Source: Syngnathus acus (lineage: Eukaryota; Chordata; Actinopteri; Syngnathiformes; Syngnathidae). From it: a DNA stretch of 64,000 bases. The position numbers and the translations under genes are program-made. Positions 1 to 12,300 of the stretch are shown in pieces. Each line of letters opens with the position of its first letter. The stretch's first letter is position 1. The notes under the pieces were generated by a model. That model did no database searches. It saw only the letters and a program-made list of their open reading frames with translations, and was not told the origin of the DNA. Location: NCBI RefSeq assembly GCF_901709675.1, contig NC_051104.1:4819501-4883500 (forward strand). The letters are read 5' to 3'.

Positions 1-2695
1 AATCCTGTGGCGATAACAACAACAGAACACAAGTCTAACACCATGACGTTGACGTCTGTTCAGTGTCACCCAACTGCCATGACTGAGTCTTTAAATGAAC
101 TGAGAAAGGTTTTTAAATCAAGACAGTAAATACAGAATAGCAGCAACCCGTGATTTGTATGATCGCCAATGAGATTTAGAGCGCTGTCCATGGTGCTGAA
201 ATAAGCACTTTTTTTTTTTTCTCCAAAGCGATCAAAATCCGAATATAAAATAATTATTTAGATTTTTTTAAGGCATTATTCTGAACCACCACACTTTTTA
301 CTCCACTCTAACATTTCAAAAATCTGTCAAATAAATTAATACTTTTCTGCCGCTGTGTGTGACATTTTCTGAGTGAGCGTGAATTTTTCATTTGATTGTA
401 TTATTTAACGAGGTGTTTCATTTCATTATCATCCACGGCCTATCAAAATGTTGACACTATTTCAGTCTCAATCGCACAGCACTTATGTAAATAAAAGATT
501 TTCCAGCGCCGTATAAACGAACGACTCATTTGAATAAGCATCATATTTTTATTATTTACTATAAACATATTTTACAATATGGTACAATAGAAAATATACA
601 GGGGAATGCTACACAGGCCTGAGCCGTTTTCGATTTAGGCCACAGCGGTTGTACCATAATAATATTGACTGTACAGTAAACACAGCATACAGTACATCTT
701 TGGTTCAATAACAGAGCACACACACAAACTCAGTGAGACACACACACAGTGACTTCCTGATGATTTTTTTTTTAGAAGAAAAATATCACATTTGAAGGAC
801 ACCTATTAAATGGCACGGCAAATCAATTTTGTAATTCCATTCTAAAATATTTTGCTTTGGTTGCTTATGGCGCATCACGCCACAAAGCTCTCAGAGCATC
901 ACGTGAGGGATGAAATCCACAGTGAAAATGGGAGGACAGAGATTGGACTAGAGATAGATAAGGAAAGAAGGGGAGTGTGAGGGACTGAGAGGATAACGCT
1001 GTGACTTAGGCCGAGCGGGAGAGGAACCGACAGAGACGGATGCAGCGGGGTCACCCATGTGTAGAGATGGTGTCATGATTAGATCGCGGATACCCTTGAG
1101 TCTTCCTCCTGTGTAAAGACATTGGAAAAAAACAAAGGGAGCATACTTGGTGGAAAGAAGGTCCGCGTTTTTAAATGACTACACCGTCATAGTTCATTTG
1201 GGCAGAGGAGCAGAGTGGGAGTGGATTAACACTGTCAGCCATTAGAGAAGCCCACTCTTGGTCTCCTGAGAGGTTCTGTTTCTTCATGGTCTACTAGACT
1301 GAGTTGGAATTTTTACTTTCAAGAATCTGCAGCCAGTTGAAGCTAAAAAAAATCTCTGTTCACTCGGTCAAATTCCATTTTAAATGTTGTTAATCAGATG
1401 ATGTCATGGCAAAAGTTTGTCACGCTGAAGGTGACCTCTCGCCGATGAAAGAGACTCCCACCTAGTGGTCACTTGTGGACATGAACATAAATCTTTAACC
1501 CAGCATTTTGGCCAAAAGATGAGCAGAGAAAAAAATAAACCCATCCACAGAGCAACATAAGATCATGTGGTGGCTTTGTCCACAATAATCATTTCCAAAT
1601 ATAACATCTTTAATAAGAACTTATTTTACAAACAAAATGTTCACCGTACAAAAACAGCGAGCGGCACAAACCGCCCGGGGGCCTCGCACACCTTGAGGTC
1701 ACGACGCCCTGAGGTGTGTTTCCAGAGGCGGCTTCCATCTGTTCATCAAATAAAGTCGTAGACTAACAAGTGGCTCTGCCTCAATGTCACCTTTGGACAG
1801 TATGATGAGGCGTGTGCTGAATAATCAACACTATCTTATGTGTTTTCCCTTCTCATGAATACTAACAAATAGCTCCCTTATAGGAAATAAGGTCAAACAC
1901 TTTCCAGTTAATTCCCATTAGTAAAACGGAACGAAATGACAAGAATGACTGTAACCTAAGTCAAAAGGCTGATTTCCAAACGGCTCGGAGTGTTTTGGCT
2001 CATAACAGCTCCAATAAGAAAAGCCTCCCGCCAATGGGCTCCTGCCAGCGATAAGCAAGAGGATCACGAACGGCCGGCACGAGCGAAAACATGAGGGTCT
2101 GCGCCGGAGATAAAGAATGTGACCAGCCAGAGGAAAATAGGAACAAGAATTGCTGGCAGCGAGGACCGACTTTATCTTATATCTCCTGTATGAGTGCAAG
2201 TGCGGCGATTGCAATCAAAGAGGGGCCATCGAGTCATCAATAAACGTCGGCGTTAGCGGAACAAACACGCAAGGTCAAACTGACTTCAGAAGTGAGAAGA
2301 TGATGTGAGAGATTGTTTTTTTTTGTACAGTGTGGGTCCTTTCCAGCTTGGTTGGCTCTATTCCCATGAGAGGCAGAAGGAGGTGCAGGTGTAGCCAATG
2401 GATGAATGAGTGCATGAATGGAAGAGTGGCGTCTGAGTTCCTGCTTTTTGACATGTCTGCAGCAGCCAAGTTGGGATTTTTTGTGGGCAAGAGAGAGGCG
2501 GGATGAAATGCATGGCTGGGCATCTGGCGAGCCCGCGTGGCCCCCGCTGACAGGCAAGCTGCTACTTGTAGATGGTGCAGTTACTTAGCCACAGCGAGCC
2601 GAGCAGAAAGGATGAGGCCATCTTTTCGTCAGAGATGTTTGCTCCTCTGCTGGCTCAGAACTTCTTTTGTTTTTCACTCTTCTTCATTGGTATGC
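1..2695. other. Region downstream of vav3; probable vav3 3' UTR plus intergenic DNA
   Basis: No protein-coding exon could be supported on either strand. Open frames here are short and match nothing I recognise. On the minus strand this region follows the vav3 stop codon, so part of it is likely the vav3 3' UTR. A minus-strand AATAAA (plus-strand TTTATT) lies at 548-553 and would give a 3' UTR of about 2.1 kb, but that assignment is weak. AT-rich sequence dominates the first 1000 bases. Confidence 0.5.
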
Positions 2696-2961
2696 TCATT
2701 CCTCGCCTTCTTCTACATAGGTGGATGGAAACCAGCCGATCTGAGGGCAGAAAGGTGACACGTTGGCCTAATTTCAATTTTTCTTTAATTGTGGACCTCT
2801 CGCACTTACCCTCCCGTTGACCTCGCCCCTCCACCACCCGTTGGCTCCGGACTTGGTGTAAATCTTCACCACGTCGCCCTCCTGCAGCGAGAGCTCTCGC
2901 GTGTCTCGGGAACTGAAATCGTACCGTGCGATGGCCACGCCCATCACTTTCGGAGTAAACA
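2696..2961 (-). other. vav3: vav3 coding exons 26-27: C-terminal SH3 domain and stop
   Basis: Exon 26 (2810-2961) encodes most of the second SH3 domain, including the ALYDY-type segment ARYDF and the WWRGE binding-surface tryptophans. Exon 27 (2696-2740) supplies GWFPSTYV, the classic SH3 end, then a short acidic tail and TGA at 2696-2698. The exon 26 donor is GTAAGT. Exon 26 starts with two bases of a split codon, matching the single base left by exon 25. Confidence 0.93.
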
Positions 2962-5900
2962 CTGAGGGGGACGAGACAAAGAGCTACGTAAGGACGTGTG
3001 ATTGGCATTGGAAAACATCTTTCTAGCCCTGTCGAGCAGTTTTGGACAGACAGACAGACAGACAGGCAGGCAGACAGACACCAAAAGAGAAGTGATACCT
3101 GTACCTGACCAGAAGGGGGCAGAGGAAGGAGGTACAAAGCTGTAGCCGGCAGGGGTTACAAAAGAGAGGCCACAGAGCAATGGCGCTATGGCGGGGCGGG
3201 GCGAGCCAAGCAGGAAGCGGCGGGGTGCAAGTGGGAACGGGGCAGGGATGTGGGGATGGAACAGAGAGAGAGAAATAGAGAGAGAGAGAAAGAGAGAGAG
3301 AGAGAAAAGCAAAGAAATATGTTTTCAGAGGTAACAAAACAACGCGGCCTCGGGTAGGGAACGTTCTTCAAGTCACAGATGCGAACTTTACGACTCTTTC
3401 GACATTCATCTCATTTACATAAGACCGAGAGGAAGCCCCGTTTGGTGTTGGGCGGTCATAAAACGACAAAGATTGTCCTCGATTATTTAAAGGTCAATCT
3501 TTCCCCAAATTGGTGATATCGCACCTGAAATGCAGAGAGACGTCTTATTTGAATCTGGCTAGATTCTAGGTCGATCTGCACAATCTTAAAAAGGATTCCG
3601 AATTCATAACAATGAGGGTTTTATCGTCTTGTATTTTACGATACAGCCGTTAAATCGGATCTCGTTAAGACGCTACGAGGGTACCCAATGAGGTGTCTGC
3701 ATAATAAAAGTAACTGTAGCATGACAACTCCAAGCACAGCACAAGTCAATTGCTTTTTTTTTTTTCATCATCACAGAGGAGTCAACGTTTGTCCTCGCTA
3801 ATGGCGGATAAACGAGCGCACCTTATGAGAAACATGTTGTTCGGAACAATGCTAGCGAGATAACTGGCCGGCGTTATTGGTACGCTGTAAAGGGAGATGA
3901 GGCGGACGGCGGGCTCGGTTGCTTTTTTGAAATGAATACTAATCAGCCCGCCGGGAGACAGCTCAGCAGCCTCCAATGGAGACCAGGTACAAGCAGGGCC
4001 GTCTGACTCAAGCACATACCAACAACATGAATCACGTGCTTAGTTTGAGCGCATTCATTCGGGTTAGCGACAAATCAACCCAACGAAGCGATCAATACAA
4101 AGGTGAAAACTAAGAAAGTACAACAGAATGTGGATTTTTTTTTTTTTTTTTAAAAAGCATGATCAACACCAATCTGTTGTCATTTGTCCTGCCAAAAATG
4201 TGACCATCGTCATGCTGTTTCTTGTCAGACGCGTCAAACTGGCTTGAGAATAAAACGTTTTAAAAAAAAAAAAAACGTTGATGGGCACTGTTGCTTGGTG
4301 CGTCGCGCGCACGCTGAGTTTAAGGTCTTTTTTTGGGGGAATTGCTTGAAAGACTCAGCTTGGCAGCAGCGCCGTGTGGGGTGAATGGAGACTTTTGAAA
4401 GGATGAACTACACAGCGCACTTTTGGAAGAAGGCAGACAGTCAACTGTGAATCTTTAATAGAGTCTTGATGTTTTTTCGTTCCCCCACCTAGCATTGTCT
4501 ACTATAGCGATAGCCTATAGATAAAAAAAAAAAAGTTTACTTCTCCAAAAATACTTTTGTTTAAACTGCCAAATATTTATTTAGTTTGACGCGCCATAAT
4601 TTTGAACCACAAAATTTACAACAGTTTATTTCTTCAAATACTAACATGGAGGATATTTATTTACTCAATGGCTGAAAAAAAAATATATATACATATATAC
4701 ACAATAAAAATATAAATTTTTATCTGTGTTTTGTGTTTAGTGTCACTATGGTTACTTGCCATTATTTCCTCCCTCGCAAATGATCTCATTAAAATTGTTA
4801 TTCAAAGTTGTCAACAACAGCTGCTCTTGTCCAAGTCGCTAAAAACAAAAAATCTTACTGTATGTTATTCATTCAGCCCTAATTAGCAGCAACTCTGGGA
4901 TGTGAGTATGTTAAAAACGGCATTTGCATACATAAACAGCATCATGTATTGCATTGCAATTATTACAATATAATTTTCAATATGTCTGACTCTGCACTGG
5001 TTAATTGGTTCATTTGCTCGCCTCTTTGGAATCAAACACAAGCATAGTAGGCCCCAAAGCCCTGACGATATATTTGCCTTCACTTTAGTTAGTTCACTGA
5101 AGGTTTAACCAGATAATTTAACTCCCTTGGAACTTATTTGTAGTATTTGATGGTCTGGAAACTGCAGATACTGTTGTCAAATCTAATGAGACGCAGAGCT
5201 CAGGGAAGAAGGAAAAAAAAAAAAAGAACCCAACAACAACAATAAAAGTCAGCGGAGACGGAAGTGTTCCAAATAGCAAATAGCTGTGCAGTTCTTTTAC
5301 TGTAAGGTTGTGAAGATGCTCCCAGGTGAGTTAAAGCACTGTGAAAAGAGGTGAAAAAAGCATAGAAAGCACCGAGAGCGGTGGGCAGAGAAATCAGCCG
5401 AGCCAGTAACAACAGTAGCGAGATGCAGGATTGGAGCATAAAGTGTAAAGAGCAAATGGAACACGATTTGGAAGGCTTGGTGGACAGAAAATGTCAGATT
5501 GGAGAACTGCTCGTTCATCAAAACGTTGCTCCGCGGGGATGCTTGTGGTCATAAAGTCGACATGCTACCGTTACTGTTGTGATGACTTATTGCACAACAA
5601 CACGTCAAATCCGAGCAAAGTCGTATTTAAAAAAAAAAAAGGGCTCCGTTTGAATACTTTTGTCCGCACTACAAAACACGTCCCTCACCTTTTGGGGGTA
5701 AAGCTTGTGGCCTTTTATTGAAAACAAATTGAAAAGGTCAAATTAAAGCATTTTAGTGTTTGTTTTCTTTCACAGCTCCTCAGGCGTACTCACTGTTTCC
5801 ACCGGAGCGGTTGAGCCGATGCATTGCAGAATTCTCCAATTCCCGGTAGGGATACTGCAACGTGGTGTCCAGACTCCGAAAACCTTCTCTTAGCGAGTGA

Positions 5901-8900
5901 TGCTTGTAGTATTCAATCAGCTCCTGAACACACACAAAACAATTCATTTAGCACTGATTATTTCGATTTTTTGATCATTCTCATTCACTGCCAACCCAGT
6001 TAATAACTTTGACGTCTACAACCGTCAATGGCACTGAATGAGTTAATATTTACTGAGCGTGCAAAACACACAAAATAGAAAAACACTTTTGTGACTTCCG
6101 AAACACATTTATAATCTTTAATTATTTTTGTGTGCACTGCTCAAATAAAATTCAGGTTTTGACACCCCATTAATGAAAGTAATGATTTATTCATGAATTG
6201 CAGTGGTGGGGGGGGGGAAATGGGAGGAGCTTAACAGACTCACAAAGAGACTCCTGAACTTCTTGTTCTCTGCGATGTGGAAGCAGCCCTCCTTCGTCAA
6301 GATCTTTATGTGCTTCACGTCGCTGTTGTACCTGTGGGCCATTGAATAAGTTATGAGTGTAATTTCCCTCCCTGATCACCGCCATCGATCGGCGGTCGGC
6401 CTCTGGCCTCACGGTGAAGCCATAATGGAATGCGTTGGGTCCCAAAGGTGGTTGACGTGCAAATGATGGCTGATCTGAGCCACCGTGCCCCTCTAACCGC
6501 CCACCCGCATGATTGTCATTCATAGTCATACTCGACTCCAGGTTATTCACCTTTGCGGTCTTTCGCCTTCATTTACGACAATGGGGAGTAATTGTTTTCT
6601 GAACCTCGGCTCCCCCTGCAGTTGGGAAGTATAATTTACTTTGAAGCCACTTTGGCAAATATACGACCGAAGTCGTAACTACGTGGAATTAAAAATAAAT
6701 TCATATTTTTAACAAATATCACCTGGTTCTATGAACCGCTTGTGTCAGCACTGTCTTCAAAAGTGAAAAAGACGCCGTGTCTTTGAAACAATGCAAACGT
6801 AAACGCCGACTCAGCATTTCGACACAATGGGAACTTACTTAATGCTGATGGCATATTCTGTGTACTCTCTGCTGCGATGGCGGACCAGGTAGGTGCTGTT
6901 GACCCGGTTGATGAGCTCTGCCTCCGCCTGGAGCCTCTCCATTGGTCCTGCAAACCTAAAAGCAAAAGTATTGGGACACATAGCCTTCAAGTGAGATCCA
7001 GTTTGCTGTGTTTAGTTCGATCCAATAAAGCAGTGATTTAGGAAAGGCTTCTACCTTCCTATTGACCATCTAATTAGGCAGTAAAAGCTCATTTGTAAAC
7101 TTACCATGGTTGAGAGGAGTAATCAATGGGCTTTGGGACCTGAAGCAAAGAAAAGCAGGCAAAGTAGACATGTCCTGTTAAACTGTCAGCCAGCATCAGA
7201 TCAACTCAATACTATTTGGCGCCAAATCCAAAGTGCAGTGTGTGTTCACGCTAATTCTTTTGCCTTTATGTCCCCAATAAAGATGTTGCTCGCTGTTATC
7301 TTTACAAGCGATAACAGCGTCTCATCTATAACAGTGACATCATTGTTCTGAAGAAACTGGTTCAAAAATCACATTTTATCTGCGGTTCAACATCATCAGA
7401 CGTTTTAAAAGTCAAATAAGCCACTGCGGTATGTTGACGAACAAGACGGAAAGGCTGCTTACACATGGGCACGGCCTAACAGCGTCGCTTGGAAAGAAGC
7501 CAACTTCTTTTGTTGACAGGATTTTACCCTGAAAGAAGAAGAGAAGATAATTGTGTTATGCATCTGGGTGACTCTGTCTCAATAATTCAACAACAATTAG
7601 CTCAGGACACAGAGCAGCGCATGTATATGTACAACCCTTGTTATTCTATTTCTTGTAATAATGGCTGGCCGGAAGAGAACCCCTTATTTCCCCCTTAAGG
7701 ATCACTCTAATGTCTTGATTTATAAACACCGGGGAGTCCATATAAGGGTGATAGAGGGTTTGCCGGTAACCGGAGTGCGAGTTATCTCCTTCGGTTCAGG
7801 CACCGACGCTTAATTGTCTGTCCTTGTCTTGTGTGAGAAAGCATCACTGAGTAACATGAATGTGCTGTCAGATAAAATAGAATTAACATGGATACGCTTT
7901 TTTTTAAATTTATTTTTACACACTGACCCTGAGAATTCATTAATACTGTGGATTACATAATACAAATGACATTAACAATGATCATGTAAGAGTTGGCATC
8001 TGCCATTAGGAAAGTAGTAATTTGACAGCCAGTGTTTAGCGTTAGCTAACAGTCGATGGAGGTCATTGCCTGTCGCGTCCTTGTGACCGGTGTGACATCT
8101 TTGCTGAGAATGTTATGATCATTATAGTGAGTAAACAGAAGGCGGCCACTCAATCTATTCTATTTAGGACACAGAAGCTGGGAGGAAAATGATTATGGTC
8201 GCCCGGCTACAAAAAAATGATGGATATTGAACGTGTGTGCATTCAGTTGTCAAAAGTGATTTCATTATTTATCTGTTTTGTATTATATGGACGCCATAAA
8301 GCATGATAGGCAACTGTGGTCCTCGAGTTTTCTATGTCTCCATGTTGCAACACCTGATTGGTCACTCCAGAACCAGAATTGCCTACCCATGCCATAAAGT
8401 GTCCATAGACTTGATGACTGTGGATTAAGAGGGAGTGTAAACTCCGACCTGCCACCACGAGCTGTGAAGGTCGGCGCAGATTAATTCGATGATGTCACCC
8501 GTCTGGATACTGAGCGCCGGACCAGAAGTCGGGCTCGGCACGCCGAAATAGTTCCTGGTCACCATCATCTTGGGCAGCCCTGCAACAAAGACACGGCCCA
8601 AATCGTAAAAAGATAATCCGACGATTGTTTGTTATTCCAAGTGCTCCTTTTACTTTTTTTGTAACGATTTCCCTCCAGAGCTTTGATTCATCAGTATGTG
8701 AGTCCGTGTGCCTCTGACCTCACTTGTGAACGGGCACGCTTGTCATTCGAAAGCCTTTGCTCGGCTAAACTATTCATGGCTCTTTTTTTTCCATGATAAT
8801 CAAAGTGAGTATAGGTTGCATGTGTGCACACATACAAATACGGCTCGTGTCAGCCATGCACCGCCCATACCAATCATCTGGAGGCATTATCATAACACAC

Positions 8901-9299
8901 ATTATATAGGCGCTACGCTAGCTGCTATATAGCAGGGTAATCAAACCATTATGTCTGACATCCACAGTGTCTATTTTCCCTCTGTGAGAGGATGATGAAA
9001 AGAGGGCAGCTCAAGGCAAGTATTGTCCGTAACAACAGGGCTAATCTATCTGCGTGTGTTCCAGCTCTGTGGCACCGAGGCTGGCAGCCTGACATGCAGG
9101 AGCCTGCCTGAAAAGTACCACCAAAAAACACGCGCTTGTGGAGAATCGCATCTCGGGGGCATGAATTGCATTCCTCCACGTGTTTGGAGCGGCTTTTTGA
9201 AAACAAAGGACGCAGTGTTATGAAATGCCAAAGGCTGGAGCAATCAAATGCTTATTGATTTTAATGTGTCTTCAGTCAGAAAATGATTTTCCGCAGGAT

Positions 9300-9369
<70 letters not shown>

Positions 9370-12300
9370 AAATGATTTTCTAAGAGAGAGATTGTGATCC
9401 TACACCAAGATGCACAATGCATTTGATTTATTCACAAATGCATTCCTAATGGTACAGTGCCATCATCTGATAGACAACATAAATGTTTCTCAGTTTATGG
9501 GTCAGATGTCAAAAGAGTGCGGAGTGACTTTTTTTTGCATGGCACAAAATAAGATGGCGTCACCGATACTGGTATGTTAAAACTTCTCACCTGGATCTCG
9601 GTCTTTGATCTGAAATAATAAAAAAGAAAAAAAGGTTTAGATGGTGACACATATGCACATTGAAATGAAATTTCACATTGACATTCAGTATATTGGGGAA
9701 AATTCTTGCAACAGTTTTAAATACTTGTGAAATGATTAATTCTGTCATCCACCGTGTACGACTTGCACCCAAACAGAATCCTGCCAAAAAAGTGAACTTT
9801 TTTGCCAAGTACCAAAGTGTACAGCTCGGCAGAAACTGGATTTAGAGGTTTATAACTTGAGGGACACGGTCTCAATGTCACCTCATCCCCAACTTTCACG
9901 ATTTTGCTGATCAGCATTGCTTGTGATCACAATGTAATCCCCCATAAAGACCAGTAGCAGTACAGGGTGGAAAAATCCGAGTGTAATTTGCTACAACGCT
10001 TCGCCCAGAAGCAAAGTGAACTTGGGCTAAATCTGCACAGGTAGACTGCAAAGTCAATTGGAGTCTTTTTTTTTGGGGGGGGGCAAAACAGCTGCAGGGG
10101 AGAGAAGCCCCCTTCGGTGCTGCACGCTTTCCGAGGGAGAGAAGGCTAGCAGACGCGCCACGCTGACATCAGCGCAAACACGAGCGGCGGCGGCTCACCT
10201 GAGTTCTGCCGGAGCCGGGATCTGAAAGAGGTTTGAGAAGAGGCATGGTGAGTGACGGGTTAGCAGGTGCGAGCAAACACTCGCACGCCTTCGCCGCAAC
10301 AAGACAAGTCTCCCTCATTAGTGGTGAAGGCGGACGCCTCGTGTTTGACCGCGGTTCACTTTGTTTTGCTTTGCTGCCGCTACCTGACAGCTCAGGTAGA
10401 GGAGGTAACGAGGTTGAGGGTTTGGAGAAGAGAGGAGCTTGGCACATCTGTGCGTCTGTTTTTTTTTTTCGTCTGGTTTTTTTTTGCTTTGCTTTTTGCT
10501 CCACCGGTTTCTGTTATTGGTTCCCTGAGGGAGTGGCTACACCTCCTTGAAATAAACACACACGCCCTTGAGCACATGTACACACACTACCCTAACCACA
10601 CGTTGTTCCACTTCAACACAAAAACACACGCGAACTTTGACCTGTGATATAAACACTTGGCGCCGATAAGAGGGACAAACGTAGGTAAACAAACACTTGG
10701 CTATGCCGTACACGTGCGCATAAGCATAACACGGCAAAGCTGAAATTGTTTGTGCATATGTGCTGCAGTCTGTTCCAAAGTTATTTAGCGACTAACAAAT
10801 CTGTATATTCTGTATATGCACATTTAAACTTCCTGAGTAAACTTTGGGTTTTTTTTTTTGCTGTCGGAGTCGTGGCGGCGCCGAGTAATGAGTGAGGGAA
10901 TTCAAAGCGACAACACGGCCGTCACAGTTCCACGCTCTCCCATGGCGGGTGTTGCCCAAATCTACTCAGGTGCACATAGCGCCGAGGTGGGCCCGGCGGT
11001 GGCGTTATTGCCTCTGCGACCTGATAGCACCGTGACAGATGCTCGGGCCAACTCGAGTTGGCGGCTCGCTGTGGGGAATGTACGACACGGTTGCCACCAC
11101 GCACGCTTGCTGAACACTAGGGTGAAATGTGTATGCACGCTTTCTGTGTGCTTCCAAGAGCTAAATCGTAAAGTTTGAATTGAAGGTTTAGCTATCGCAT
11201 GTTCGCACACATTCATAAGCAGACGACTAAGCTCTTAAGTTTTCCCTCCGTTTCTTTCACAACAACCATGGCATCTGCACAGGGAGCTGAGCGGCAGACA
11301 AAATAAGGGCACAATAAAAAGGTTTTTTTTTTAAAGAAGGCTCCTCTCTAAAAACATTATTAAGCATCGGGGAGCACTACAAGTGCACACACGGTGACAT
11401 TGCCTTTAGTGTTGTGTGTCAAAACCTCCCAGGGAAGCAAAAGAGCATTTGAATGAGTATTAGAAGCACTTATTGAATATGTGGCTGACCTTGGTTGTTA
11501 GAATTAAGGACATGTTTAAGGCTCCAAAGCCGTGAATTCCCCCCAGTTCCATCTAAAATAACCTTTTTTGGAGCTATGACATTGCAACAGATCTCAGACA
11601 AACAATTAATTACTCACGATGCTAAATTGGAATGTATTATATTTGCATATGTGGAGAAAAGATAGCTCACCTGTTTTTCCGCAGCAACCCAGACGGTTCA
11701 GGCATTCTTTATGTGCTCCTAAACCACATTTGGAGCATAAGTAGCCCTGGTAAAATATGCCCCTGCAGATAGATCACAAAGATATTTTATATTAACCCAA
11801 AAAATATATATTTTGAGATTTTATGGTGTGTGGCTTGTTACCTTAGTAGCATGTGGCATGAATTGCAGGAGGTAATTCTTTCAAAAGTGTGCATGTGAAA
11901 GTCATGGAAATTGTTGGTGGCATTCTCCGGATGAATGTTGGAGCTAAATAAAAAAGACAAGTCGTTTCATTTTTCTTTTGGGTGCGAGGAGGTAATAAAG
12001 TCAAAGTCCTCACATGGCCATGCCAAACTGCTCCAGCCATTTCTTTTTCAGTTCTTTGGTCTTGAAGAAGAACTCAAAGCCGTTCTGGCCCTGGTTATGC
12101 GTGAGGTAGAATCCGTAGGACCACTGCAACGGGAAGTGAAATGCGTGAGAGCAAAGAAGACAACAAAGGCCACGTGCATGGAGTGAGAATGATGGTGAAA
12201 GACAAAGTGATAAGGAGCGAGGACGGGATGCCGAGAGACAGATGGACGTAAAGAGATACGTGTGAAAGAAAACTACGCCTCGGGCGGGGAGGGGGGGCCG

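Noticed and set aside
2655-3337. Several Leu/Ser/Cys-rich minus-strand open frames
   Set aside because: They arise from the GA and GACA simple repeats around the true vav3 SH3 exon.
6839-6947. Alternative AG acceptor at 6948-6949 for vav3 exon 23
   Set aside because: It breaks the reading frame with exon 22 and drops the conserved residues before MERLQ. The AG at 6956-6957 restores both.
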